Below are positions 38,579-47,727 of a stretch of DNA of 64,000 bases, piece by piece. Origin of the DNA: Polynucleobacter sp. MG-5-Ahmo-C2 (GTDB lineage: Bacteria > Pseudomonadota > Gammaproteobacteria > Burkholderiales > Burkholderiaceae); NCBI RefSeq assembly GCF_018687735.1, contig NZ_CP061304.1, positions 1,240,001 through 1,304,000 of the forward strand. Direction: 5' to 3'. The translations under genes and the position numbers were made by a program. Each line of letters begins with the position of its first letter. Positions within the stretch are counted from its first letter, which is position 1. The notes beneath the pieces were generated by a model. That model saw nothing but the letters and a program-made list of their open reading frames with translations, was not told where the DNA came from and ran no database searches.

Positions 38579-39753
38579 TGGCCTGCTTGAAAATGAATGC
38601 TTATTCAGACTTGAAACCTAAAAAGGTGCTCTTTATTGCCACTCGGCAAATTGGGGATGTGCTGGTCACGACTCCACTGATTAGCAAAGCTAGAGAATTG
38701 TGGCCTGATGCAGAGTTTCATTTTTTGGGCTATCGCGGTAAGCTCGATATGCTCTATGGCAATCCTGACATTAGCGAGATTATCGAAACTTCAGACCGAC
38801 CAGGTTTTGGCGAATACCTTTCCCTCTTCAATAGATTATTTCAGCGCTACGACTTAGCTATCGTGACTCAGCCTAGCGATCGTGCATATGTGTACGGCTT
38901 AGTTGCCGCCCTCAGAAGAGTCGGTGTTTTGGGTGGCCACCCCCAAGGCAAAGACGCAAAAGATCAATCCAAGAGAAGTAAAAGTGAGAAGCAGAATGCT
39001 TGGAAGAAACTCATCTGTATGCATACCGTAGATGTGGATTACTTCAATCAACACGTCATCGCTGAGAAGCTGCGCTTACTCGAAATCTTCTTCAGAAACC
39101 CATCTGAATTATTTAGCAAACCCACTTCTGTAACACCTCCTGAGGGTGAGGCGCTGACTCCAGGAATTATTAATGCGCTGGTGCAACCCTATGTAGTGGT
39201 TCATCCGGGGCCGCTCACTGCATACAAACGCTGGCCGCTGGCATATTGGCAACATCTCATCACTTGGCTGGTCAGTAAGGGGTTCCAGGTGGTATTAAGT
39301 GCCTCACCTGCCAAGCAAGATATACAACTCAATCACGACATCCTATCCCTATTGACAGATGAGACTGCTGCAAAAGTCATTAATACTGCAGGCAAGCTGT
39401 CAATACCGCAAGCAGGTACCTTATTACGGGGTGCCGCCTTATACATTGGCGTGGATACCTCTATCACCCATTTGGCAGCGGCTTGCAACACACCTACGAT
39501 TACTTTATTTGGCGCCACTCCACCAACGAACTTTGGCCCATGGCCTAATGGATTTATTGGCGAGCAACCCTATCAATTGCATGCCCGTACCCAAACTGTT
39601 GGTCATGTCACGATCTTGCAAGGTCCTGGTGAATGCGTTCCTTGCCGAAAGGCAGGCTGTCTTGATCACGCCGACAGTTATAGTGAATGCTTGGATTTAT
39701 TAGAGCCGGCTCAAGTGATTGCAGCAATTGAGCAAACGATAAAAATGACTTAG
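38578..39753 (+). CDS. Family 9 glycosyltransferase (heptosyltransferase-like)
   Basis: A 391-residue GT-B protein: KVLFIATRQIGDVLVTTPLISKARELWPDAEFHFLGY at the N-terminus, VVHPGPLTAYKRWPLAYW and YIGVDTSITHLAAACNTPTITLFGATPP in the sugar-nucleotide domain are heptosyltransferase signatures. Unlike standard heptosyltransferases it has a basic insertion near residues 120-145 (KDAKDQSKRSKSEKQN). The C-terminal CVPCRKAGCLDHADSYSECLD resembles the cysteine-rich end of WaaQ-like members. It converges on dnaE with overlapping stop codons. Confidence 0.87.
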   Translation: MACLKMNAYSDLKPKKVLFIATRQIGDVLVTTPLISKARELWPDAEFHFLGYRGKLDMLYGNPDISEIIETSDRPGFGEYLSLFNRLFQRYDLAIVTQPSDRAYVYGLVAALRRVGVLGGHPQGKDAKDQSKRSKSEKQNAWKKLICMHTVDVDYFNQHVIAEKLRLLEIFFRNPSELFSKPTSVTPPEGEALTPGIINALVQPYVVVHPGPLTAYKRWPLAYWQHLITWLVSKGFQVVLSASPAKQDIQLNHDILSLLTDETAAKVINTAGKLSIPQAGTLLRGAALYIGVDTSITHLAAACNTPTITLFGATPPTNFGPWPNGFIGEQPYQLHARTQTVGHVTILQGPGECVPCRKAGCLDHADSYSECLDLLEPAQVIAAIEQTIKMT

Positions 39754-42700
39754 TGGTATTGAACCTGAACGGGGTCTTTTTGTTTAGAGGACAGCAATTG
39801 ATTCAGGCTGTGTAAACAAGCGTCATCAGGATAGATCCGCAATTCTTCTGGGAACTGCATTAAGCACGCCCCGCCATTAGTAGTTACAGCGGCAGTCAAC
39901 ATCAAACCTTTTACGCCGTCATTAGATCCTGGCATTGCTGGTGGGGTAGGGCCCAACTTAGGGTCACGTACACGATTGGTCATTAAATAAGGGCCTATTT
40001 GACTACGCAGCGTCTTTAAATCAATTGCCGAATCAATGCAAACATGAACATTACGAGCAAAGCGCATACGTGCGCCCGTAATATCCATCACCGCCTCCGA
40101 AACAACTCGCATACCACCTGAGAATTTATCCGGCGTGACATTGACCTTAGCAATCAGCATCTCATCTTCTTTAAGCCAGGAGCGATTGGGTTCATACACT
40201 TCGCTATAAAGAGTTACCTCAATAGCAGCACTGCCATCATCAATCGTCGCAATCATCATGCGACCACGCTGGCCAGTCAGCATGCGTGCTGAAGTAATAA
40301 TGCCGGCAATCAATTGATCCTTACCTTCGGCCACTTTAGCTAAAGGCTGGCGTATGAAATGCGCCGTCTCATCACGGTAGGCATCAAACATATGACCCGT
40401 TAGGCAAAGTCCCAAAGAAGTCTTTTCTTCTTGCAAGCGTTTTTTCTCAGACCAAATGGGTTCACGTACCAACTCTGGGAGATGGCGATCCTCTTCGCCT
40501 GCAGATTCAAACAAGCTGACCTGATGAATCGAAGCCTCTGCTTGTTCTGCAGCTTCAATTGCTCTTGCCAAAGAAGCGAGTAAGGTGGAGCGAATGTCAT
40601 ACAGATTGCCGCCCACAGGAACTGAATCGCGATAGAGGCTATCAAATGCACCAGCGCGCATGAGCGCCTCAATGGCTCGCCGATTGACTTGGCGGCGATC
40701 TACTCTTGCGCAGAAATCAAATAAGTCCTTGAATGGGCCGCCAGTCTCGCGCGCTTTCACTATTGCTTCAATCGCTGCTTCACCAGTGCCCCTCACAGCG
40801 CCTAGACCATAACGAATATGACTAATCGGTGAATCAGGAGCGGCATCTGGAGCACGTAAAGGCGTGAAGTCATATACGCCCGTGTTGATATCGGGTGAGA
40901 AAACCCGAATCTGATTAGCTAAACAATCGTCATACAGAATCTTTACCTTATCGGTGTCATCCATCGCGAGCGATAAGTTGGCCGCCATAAATTCTGCTGG
41001 GTAGTAAGCTTTGAGCCAGGCAGTTTGATAAGCGAGGAGCGCATAGGCAGCAGCGTGAGATTTATTAAATCCATAGCCTGCAAAGCGCTCCATTAAGTCA
41101 TAGATCTCATTCGCTTTGGCTTCGCTAATACCGCCCGCTTTTGCACCATCACTAAAGATCTTGCGATGCTGTGCCATCTCTTCAGGTTTTTTCTTGCCCA
41201 TCGCCCGGCGCAACATATCAGCGCCGCCCAATGAGTAGCCCCCAATCATCTGTGCCATCTGCATCACCTGCTCTTGGTAAACCATGATGCCGTAGGTTTC
41301 ACGCAGAACAGGCTCAATCCGCGGATCTGGATACTCCACTTTTTGACGACCGTGCTTACGTTCAATAAAGTCCGGAATGAGGTCCATTGGGCCTGGGCGA
41401 TACAGGGCTACTAAGGCAATAATGTCTTCAAAGCGATCCGGCTTTGCATCACGAAGCATGCCCTGCATGCCGCGGCTTTCTAACTGGAATACAGCAACCG
41501 TATTAGCCCTCTTCAGTACATCAAACGCTTTTTCATCATCGAGCGCAATATCACTAATACTCCAATCCTTGCGATCATCATGAAGTGTTTTAATCCAGCG
41601 CTCCGCTGCAGCTAGGATGGTGAGCGTAGTTAAACCCAAGAAGTCGAACTTCACCAAGCCAATTGCCTCTACGTCATCTTTATCGAACTGGCTGATGACA
41701 GAACTACTGTCTTGGTCTTTACTCTCCTGCGTATAGAGTGGACAAAAATCCGTTAAGCGCCCAGGAGCAATCAACACGCCGCCAGCATGCATACCCACGT
41801 TACGGGTCATACCTTCCAATTGCTGCGCAAGGGAAAGAAGCTGGCGCACCTCATCTTCATTCTTCTCGCGCTCAGCTAATTGCTTCTCTTCTTTCTTGGC
41901 CATTTCAATCGTCATGTACTGACCTGGCTTATTTGGAACAAGCTTAGCAATGCCATCCACAAAGTTATAACCCTGCTCAAGTACACGCCCCACGTCCCGA
42001 ATCGCAGCTCGCGCCGCCATCGTTCCAAAGGTAGCGATCTGACTCACCGCATCCTTGCCGTATTTATCTTTAACGTACTGAATTACACGGTCACGACCGT
42101 GTTGGCAAAAGTCGATATCAAAGTCAGGCATTGATACCCGCTCTGGATTTAAAAAGCGCTCAAAGAGGAGGTTGTAACGCAGTGGGTCTAGATCAGTAAT
42201 ACCTAGAGAGTAAGCCACTAAGGAGCCCGCACCAGATCCACGACCTGGGCCTACGGGCACACCATTATTTTTAGCCCAGTTAATGAAGTCCGCCACGATC
42301 AAAAAGTAGCCTGGGAAGCCCATTTGAGAAATCGTCTTTACCTCAAACACTAAACGCTCGTGATAACGTGGCATTTCTTGGGCACGCTCTTCTGCGTCGG
42401 GGAAATTACGCTGCATGTGACGCTCTAACCCAACTTCAGATTGAGCCAGTAAATATTCATCCAGCGTAATACCGGGGGGCGTTGGAAAATCTGGCAGACG
42501 CGGTTGACCGAGTACGAGCGACAAATTGCAACGTTTGGCAATTTCTACAGAGTTCGCTATTGCGGCAGGTAAATCTGCAAAACGCTGTTCCATTTCTGCT
42601 TGCGTTAAGAAGTATTGCTCGTCATTAAATTTCTTAGTACGCCTTGGATTGCCCAGTAACTCACCTTCAGCAATACATACCCGCGCCTCATGGGCCGTGA

Positions 42701-43367
42701 AATCGCTCTTTTGCATGAACTGCACTGGGTGGGTCGCCACCACTGGCAACTGGAGTTCGCTAGCTAAATGGCAAGCTAGCTGGAGCTGCTTCTCATCCTG
42801 CTGATGGCCGCCTCGCTGCACTTCGATATAGAAAGACTTCGGGAATAGCTTTTCATAACGTCTTGCAGCAGTCTTGGCTTGATCTTCTTGGCCAGCCAAT
42901 AAAGCGCCACCCACTTCACCGTGGCGCGCACCCGAAAGCGCTATTAATCCATAAGCAAGGGTTTTCTTGCTAGCTTTATCTTCAGCTTTTGCAGCAGGCT
43001 CACTAAACCATCTAGAGTCAACTTCAGCACGACCACGTGATTGATTATCTAAAGAAGCTCTACTCAATAACTCGCATAGATTTAAGTAACCCGAATGGTT
43101 TTGCACCAAAAGCAATAGGCGATGCGGTTGATCTGGATCTTGGGGGTTACTCACCCAAACATCAGCCCCGGCAATTGGCTTGATACCGCCAGAACGAGCA
43201 GCAGTATAAAAACGCACCAAACCAAATAAATTACTAAGATCGGTCAGGGCTAAAGCGCCCATCTCATCTTTAACAGCTGCTGCTACGGCATCGTCAATAC
43301 GAACGACGCCATCCGTAATCGAAAACTCGGAATGAAGGCGAAGATGAACAAAACGGGGTGAAGCCAT
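39750..43367 (-). CDS. dnaE: DNA polymerase III alpha subunit
   Basis: Replicative polymerase. The 1205-residue protein has the N-terminal PHP domain (HLRLHSEFSITDG), palm with GPGRGSGAGSLVAYSLGITDLDPL and the catalytic PDFDIDFC, fingers (GYGFNKSHAAAYALLAYQTAWLKAYYPAEF), the helix-hairpin-helix region and an OB fold near 1000-1080. Length is slightly above E. coli (1160). The start is 3 bases from the gluQ start on the other strand, so the two promoters must lie in each other's coding sequence. Confidence 0.97.
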   Translation of the reverse strand: MASPRFVHLRLHSEFSITDGVVRIDDAVAAAVKDEMGALALTDLSNLFGLVRFYTAARSGGIKPIAGADVWVSNPQDPDQPHRLLLLVQNHSGYLNLCELLSRASLDNQSRGRAEVDSRWFSEPAAKAEDKASKKTLAYGLIALSGARHGEVGGALLAGQEDQAKTAARRYEKLFPKSFYIEVQRGGHQQDEKQLQLACHLASELQLPVVATHPVQFMQKSDFTAHEARVCIAEGELLGNPRRTKKFNDEQYFLTQAEMEQRFADLPAAIANSVEIAKRCNLSLVLGQPRLPDFPTPPGITLDEYLLAQSEVGLERHMQRNFPDAEERAQEMPRYHERLVFEVKTISQMGFPGYFLIVADFINWAKNNGVPVGPGRGSGAGSLVAYSLGITDLDPLRYNLLFERFLNPERVSMPDFDIDFCQHGRDRVIQYVKDKYGKDAVSQIATFGTMAARAAIRDVGRVLEQGYNFVDGIAKLVPNKPGQYMTIEMAKKEEKQLAEREKNEDEVRQLLSLAQQLEGMTRNVGMHAGGVLIAPGRLTDFCPLYTQESKDQDSSSVISQFDKDDVEAIGLVKFDFLGLTTLTILAAAERWIKTLHDDRKDWSISDIALDDEKAFDVLKRANTVAVFQLESRGMQGMLRDAKPDRFEDIIALVALYRPGPMDLIPDFIERKHGRQKVEYPDPRIEPVLRETYGIMVYQEQVMQMAQMIGGYSLGGADMLRRAMGKKKPEEMAQHRKIFSDGAKAGGISEAKANEIYDLMERFAGYGFNKSHAAAYALLAYQTAWLKAYYPAEFMAANLSLAMDDTDKVKILYDDCLANQIRVFSPDINTGVYDFTPLRAPDAAPDSPISHIRYGLGAVRGTGEAAIEAIVKARETGGPFKDLFDFCARVDRRQVNRRAIEALMRAGAFDSLYRDSVPVGGNLYDIRSTLLASLARAIEAAEQAEASIHQVSLFESAGEEDRHLPELVREPIWSEKKRLQEEKTSLGLCLTGHMFDAYRDETAHFIRQPLAKVAEGKDQLIAGIITSARMLTGQRGRMMIATIDDGSAAIEVTLYSEVYEPNRSWLKEDEMLIAKVNVTPDKFSGGMRVVSEAVMDITGARMRFARNVHVCIDSAIDLKTLRSQIGPYLMTNRVRDPKLGPTPPAMPGSNDGVKGLMLTAAVTTNGGACLMQFPEELRIYPDDACLHSLNQLLSSKQKDPVQVQYH

Positions 43368-43370
43368 GAG

Positions 43371-44321
43371 ATGATTTTAGCTGTGTCCACCTTCAAAAAC
43401 CCCTCATCCCCAGCCGACGGCTACCGCGGGCGATTTGCCCCCTCGCCCACTGGTCCACTCCATGCCGGTTCACTAGTTGCCGCCCTTGGAAGCTGGTTAG
43501 ATGCCCGCAAAAATGGGGGTAAGTGGCTACTCAGAATAGAGGATTTAGACACTCCCAGATGCATCCCGGGGGCAGACCAGCAAATACAGGCACAACTACT
43601 TGCCTGCGGCCTTTCTTGGGACGAAGAGTTAACCCACCAATCCAAGCGTCAAGAGCTCTACCAGAGCGCTTTAGGGCGGCTAAATCAGTTGAAATTAGTC
43701 TTTCCCTGCTGCTGCTCTAGGCAAACGATTGCCACTAGCCTGGCAAGGTTGGGTATCCAAACCCCCCGCAACCAAGAAATGGTCTACCCAGGAACTTGCA
43801 GACCAAATCTGCTGGAAAGCAATTCGCCAGAATTATTCAACACCGGAGCTGCTTGGCGACTTGCCCTCCCGCGAGATTGCCACATTGAGTTTGAGGATTT
43901 AGCACTTGGCCATCAAAGCCAAGACCTCAATAAGCAAATAGGTGATTTTGTTCTACGTAGAAACGATGGTCTATATACCTATCAGCTTGCAGTGGTCGTG
44001 GATGATGCGCAGCAGGGGATTACCCATATAGTGCGAGGCGAAGATTTACTCAGCAACACTGCAAGGCAAATTCATTTGCAAAAAGTATTGGGGTATTCAA
44101 CACCGCAATACCTGCATCTTCCCTTGGTGCTCGATGAACATGGCGAGAAATTAAGCAAGCAAACTTTAGCAGCGCAGATTAATACTCAAGATGGACAGCA
44201 TTCTCTTACGGAATTACGCAAAGCAGCAAAGCATTTAGGATTGAAAAATTTGCCTGATGGTAAAAATGTCAGCATTGCAGAGTGGCTCTTAGCAGCCACT
44301 CATGCTTGGAAAGCTGATTAG
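43371..44321 (+). CDS. gluQ: Glutamyl-Q tRNA(Asp) synthetase
   Basis: Attaches glutamate to queuosine in tRNA-Asp; a GluRS paralog without the anticodon-binding domain. The 316-residue protein has YRGRFAPSPTGPLHAGSLVAALGSWLDAR (HIGH-like HAGS), the zinc site CCCSRQTI...YPGTCR, and a KLSKQ signature in GEKLSKQTL. An ATG at 43371 is used, though the family start suggests only YRGRFAPSP is conserved. It matches the queG gene at 52.7 kb, since both depend on queuosine. Confidence 0.93.
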   Translation: MILAVSTFKNPSSPADGYRGRFAPSPTGPLHAGSLVAALGSWLDARKNGGKWLLRIEDLDTPRCIPGADQQIQAQLLACGLSWDEELTHQSKRQELYQSALGRLNQLKLVFPCCCSRQTIATSLARLGIQTPRNQEMVYPGTCRPNLLESNSPELFNTGAAWRLALPRDCHIEFEDLALGHQSQDLNKQIGDFVLRRNDGLYTYQLAVVVDDAQQGITHIVRGEDLLSNTARQIHLQKVLGYSTPQYLHLPLVLDEHGEKLSKQTLAAQINTQDGQHSLTELRKAAKHLGLKNLPDGKNVSIAEWLLAATHAWKAD

Positions 44322-44343
44322 CCTTCCAAATACAGTTACTACT

Positions 44344-45786
44344 TTATTTCTTCTTGAATCCGCCCAGCAAAGCACCGACAGCTGGCTTAGCTGGAGTAAT
44401 CCCCACTTTTTTCTGCTCAGGTTTTGCGCTCTCAGCGGATTGAGGGATAGCAGTTGGTTCGTAAGGTTTGTAAAAAAATGGGTCTGACATTTTTGCTGGT
44501 GTACTGCTTGATGAATGTCCACTTGAAGATGGCCTGCTTTGTGAAGGAGCCCCCTCTGGCAAAGGTTTGATATCGAGCTTACGCTTCATCAATTTTTCGA
44601 TATCGTCAAGTAAGCGCTTTTCACTGGCATCCACTAAAGCAATCGCATCGCCTGTACTACCAGCGCGACCTGTACGGCCAATACGATGAATAAAGTCTTC
44701 TGCGTTGTATGGTAATTCGTGATTGATTACACAAGGCATGTCCGGAATATCTAAACCACGGGCCGCAACATCGGTTGCCACTAAAGCTTCGATAGCACCA
44801 GACTTAAATGCATCTAATGTCAGAGTACGTTCACCTTGACTCTTATCACCATGAATCGCGCCCGCTTTGATGCCATCTCGCTCAAGCGCACGGGATAGCT
44901 TGGCACAGCCCAAACGACTATTGGTGAAGATGATGCATTGACGCGATAAACCTTGGCGTGTACGGGCTTCTAAAACTTTCACAATGGCACGCTGCTTATC
45001 AGCAGAAGCCACCATATGAATCACTTGCTTGACCGTATCAGCAGCAGCATTCTGACGCGCTACCTCTACGGTGACCGGAGTTCGCAAATAGCTTTGTGCC
45101 AACTTTTTAATTTCTGGCGAAAAGGTTGCTGAGAACAACAAAGTCTGTCTTTGCGCTGGAATCAAATTAATGATGCGCTGTAGATCTGGCAAGAAACCCA
45201 TATCTAGCATGCGGTCAGCCTCGTCCAGAACTAAAATTTCTACCTGAGACAAATTGGCAACTTTTGAGCCAATGTGGTCAAGCAAGCGCCCTGGTGTTGC
45301 AATCAAAATCTCAACACCATTACGCAAAATCGCAACTTGCTCTTTCATATCCACGCCACCGTAGACAACAGCGGCACGCAAATCAGTATGCTTCGAGTAA
45401 TTTGCAGCATTCTCCGCCACCTGCACCGCCAATTCTCTGGTTGGCGTGAGCACCAAGGCGCGAATTGGATGACGGGCCGGTGAAGCACTACTACTAGCAT
45501 GACGCAAAATCTTTTGAATGATTGGCAATACAAAGGCGGCTGTTTTACCAGTCCCCGTTTGTGCAGCACCCATCAAGTCACTTCCCGCTAAAACATGCGG
45601 AATCGATTGCGCTTGAATCGGAGTTGGGGTGGTGTATCCCTGCTCAAGTACTGCCTTTTGAATCTTTGGATCTAAACCAAAATCGGCAAAAGTAATTGTT
45701 GCTGGAGGGGCATCGAGAGTAACGTTAGGGGCGACTGTATCGTCAGCCCCTGTGGAGGAAATTATTTCAGTAGCAGTATTTGTCAA
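44344..45786 (-). CDS. DEAD-box RNA helicase (RhlE type)
   Basis: A 480-residue helicase with the ordered motifs Q (YTTPTPIQAQSIP), I (AQTGTGKTA), Ia (PTREL), Ib (TPGRLLDH), II (VLDEADRMLDMGFL), III (SAT), V (ATDVAARGLDIPD) and VI (HRIGRTGRAG), then a low-complexity Ser/Pro/Lys tail ending VGALLGGFKKK. Core style is RhlE. The basic tail probably anchors RNA. Eight bases after the GlcG-like gene on the same strand; it converges on gluQ. Confidence 0.93.
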   Translation of the reverse strand: MTNTATEIISSTGADDTVAPNVTLDAPPATITFADFGLDPKIQKAVLEQGYTTPTPIQAQSIPHVLAGSDLMGAAQTGTGKTAAFVLPIIQKILRHASSSASPARHPIRALVLTPTRELAVQVAENAANYSKHTDLRAAVVYGGVDMKEQVAILRNGVEILIATPGRLLDHIGSKVANLSQVEILVLDEADRMLDMGFLPDLQRIINLIPAQRQTLLFSATFSPEIKKLAQSYLRTPVTVEVARQNAAADTVKQVIHMVASADKQRAIVKVLEARTRQGLSRQCIIFTNSRLGCAKLSRALERDGIKAGAIHGDKSQGERTLTLDAFKSGAIEALVATDVAARGLDIPDMPCVINHELPYNAEDFIHRIGRTGRAGSTGDAIALVDASEKRLLDDIEKLMKRKLDIKPLPEGAPSQSRPSSSGHSSSSTPAKMSDPFFYKPYEPTAIPQSAESAKPEQKKVGITPAKPAVGALLGGFKKK

Positions 45787-45794
45787 AAGAAAAC

Positions 45795-46202
45795 TTATAA
45801 GATGGCCGCAATGCCGGCCTTAGCAGTGGCGGCATCCTCGGTCGATTTAACGCCGGAAACGCCGACTGCGCCGATGGTAAATCCATTTACATCGATATTG
45901 ACCCCACCCTCTAACATGCCTGAAATATGTGGGGCAGATAAAAAAGAGGTGCGGCCATTGTTAATAATTTCTTCGTAAACACGGCTCTCGCGTTTACCCA
46001 TTGCTGCAGTGCGTGCCTTTTCTTGCGCAATGTAAGCAGATACAGGAGCACAACCATCACGGCGTATTAAGCCCAACATATGACCACCATCATCACAAAC
46101 GGCAATCGTCACTGCCAAATTATTTTCAGCGGCATATTGGTTTGCGGCGTCCAAAATCTTTTGCGCATCAGCTTGAGTTAAGTATGGTTTGGTAGCTAAC
46201 AT
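45795..46202 (-). CDS. GlcG/HbpS family protein
   Basis: A 135-residue protein of the GlcG/HbpS family: LTQADAQKILDAANQYAAENNLAVTIAVCDDGGHMLGLIRRDG, then SRVYEEIINNGRTSFL and GGVNIDVNGFTIGAVGVSG. Members occur with glycolate oxidase genes and one binds haem; the molecular role is unsettled. It has no signal peptide. It sits between the aminotransferase and the helicase gene, near a GlcDF-like oxidase, which fits the glycolate link. A TATAAT at 46267-46272 on the minus strand could be its -10. Confidence 0.88.
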   Translation of the reverse strand: MLATKPYLTQADAQKILDAANQYAAENNLAVTIAVCDDGGHMLGLIRRDGCAPVSAYIAQEKARTAAMGKRESRVYEEIINNGRTSFLSAPHISGMLEGGVNIDVNGFTIGAVGVSGVKSTEDAATAKAGIAAIL

Positions 46203-46346
46203 GTTTAATCTTTCTGTCTCGAATATGTTGTGTCTAATTAATGCACTTCTATATAAGTACTTGAATTATAAGGGGTGTAGCCAGATTGACCCTGAGGAAC
46301 CCAGCTCCACCCATCCTCATTTGCGCTAACTTGCCCTAAGTACTTC

Positions 46347-47531
46347 TTATTTAAGGAACTCTTGAGCCGCAACTACCCCGCTTGCCTTCGGTTTAAAGCC
46401 CATAGAACCTAAGCTCATCTCTACGCCACTTAAGGCAGCCATGAGATTTAGTTCATTGCAGTCACCCAAATGGCCAATGCGGAAGGCCTTTCCTTTGATC
46501 TTGCCAAGACCGGTACCTAAAGAAAGATTGAACTTTTCTAAAGCATGTTTACGTAGTACATCGGCATCCATTCCGTCAGGTGTAGCGATACAAGTGAGCA
46601 CAGGAGAATAGCAATCGGTATCTTGGCACTGAACCTCTAAGCCCCATGCTTTCACAGCTTCACGGCAGGCCGCAGCCAAACGTTGGTGACGTGCAAAAAT
46701 GGTATCGAGACCCTCAGCCATCATCATATCCATGGCTTCATGCAAGCCATACATCAGATTAGTACTTGGGGTGGTTGGCCAAAAACCCGTTTTATTTGAT
46801 TCGAGGATTTCATCCCAAGCCCAATATGCTTTCGGCATTTTGTTGGCCTTGCTAACCTCAATTGCTCTAGGTGATAAAGCATTAAAGCCAATACCGGGCG
46901 GCAACATCAAACCTTTTTGCGAGCCAGAGATAGTCACGTCAGCGCCCCACTGATCATGCTCATAATCTGCAGAACCTAAGCCAGACACACTATCGACCAA
47001 CAACAAAGCTGGGTGCTTTAAAGAATCAATTGCTTTACGAACGTTAGCAATATTTGAAGTAACGCCTGTAGAAGTTTCGTTGTGCACGACGCAAACCGCT
47101 TTAATTTCGTGCCCAGTATCTTTGCGCAAACGCTCTTCAATTACCGAAGCATCTACACCCCAACGCCAAGAGTCTTGTCCAGTCTTACCCACCACCTCAA
47201 CATCAAGGCCAAGACGCTTGCCAAGTGCACGCCATAAATTCGCAAACTGGCCAGTCTCATAAAAGAGCACCTTATCACCAGGGTTCAGTACGTTTACTAA
47301 AGCACCCTCCCAAGAACCGGTTCCAGAAGCGGAATAAATAATGACTGGGTGCTCGGTCTTAAAAATCTTTTTAATGCCATCAAGAACCTTTAAACCAAAC
47401 TGACCAAACTCAGGGCCACGATGGTCGATCGTTTGATAGCTGATTGCACGCAAAACGCGTGGGGGGACTGGACTTGGGCCAGGAATATGTAAGAAATGGC
47501 GTCCAGATGCGTGGTTATCGAGTTTGAGCAT
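46347..47531 (-). CDS. Class V aminotransferase (alanine/serine-glyoxylate type)
   Basis: A 394-residue PLP enzyme of the AGXT/SGAT family: HIPGPSPVPPRVLRAISYQTIDHRGPEF at the start, SASGTGSWEGALVNVL for phosphate binding, and SGSQKGLMLPPGIGF with the PLP-binding Lys near residue 195. Such enzymes transfer an amino group from serine or alanine to glyoxylate to give glycine. It is divergent from a GntR regulator and has a TTTTGTATACAAAA site 66-81 bases upstream of its start, so it is probably under that regulator. Confidence 0.9.
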   Translation of the reverse strand: MLKLDNHASGRHFLHIPGPSPVPPRVLRAISYQTIDHRGPEFGQFGLKVLDGIKKIFKTEHPVIIYSASGTGSWEGALVNVLNPGDKVLFYETGQFANLWRALGKRLGLDVEVVGKTGQDSWRWGVDASVIEERLRKDTGHEIKAVCVVHNETSTGVTSNIANVRKAIDSLKHPALLLVDSVSGLGSADYEHDQWGADVTISGSQKGLMLPPGIGFNALSPRAIEVSKANKMPKAYWAWDEILESNKTGFWPTTPSTNLMYGLHEAMDMMMAEGLDTIFARHQRLAAACREAVKAWGLEVQCQDTDCYSPVLTCIATPDGMDADVLRKHALEKFNLSLGTGLGKIKGKAFRIGHLGDCNELNLMAALSGVEMSLGSMGFKPKASGVVAAQEFLK

Positions 47532-47596
47532 GTTTTGTCTCGCTGGTTTTAGGTTGAATAATTTAGCTAGTGTAAGACAATTTTTGCCAATTATCT

Positions 47597-47612
47597 ATTT
47601 TGTATACAAAAT
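47597..47612. promoter_or_regulatory. GntR-type operator, site 1
   Basis: ATTTTGTATACAAAAT is a 16-bp perfect palindrome in the 196-base gap between the divergent aminotransferase and gntR genes, 66 bases before the aminotransferase start. Its core TTGTATACAA has the TNGTNNNACNA form recognised by FadR-subfamily GntR regulators. Confidence 0.7.
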
Positions 47613-47692
47613 ATTTTTATAAAATCTTAAAATAAACCCTTTAATTAGCGTTTAAAGCCTATATTTATGCTTTATCATGGCTTATTAATGTT

Positions 47693-47704
47693 TTTGTATA
47701 CAAA
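47693..47704. promoter_or_regulatory. GntR-type operator, site 2
   Basis: TTTGTATACAAA, a 12-bp perfect palindrome sharing the core of site 1, lies 24 bases before the gntR start. The centres of the two sites are 94 bases apart, about nine helical turns, which would allow looping between bound dimers and autorepression of gntR. Confidence 0.7.
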
Positions 47705-47727
47705 TTTAGAGCTCGGGGAGCTACAGT

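Noticed and set aside
46255..46345. AAGTACTT occurring twice in the gap between the GlcG-like and aminotransferase genes
   Set aside because: Eight-base palindromes separated by about 80 bases with no further shared context; could be chance.
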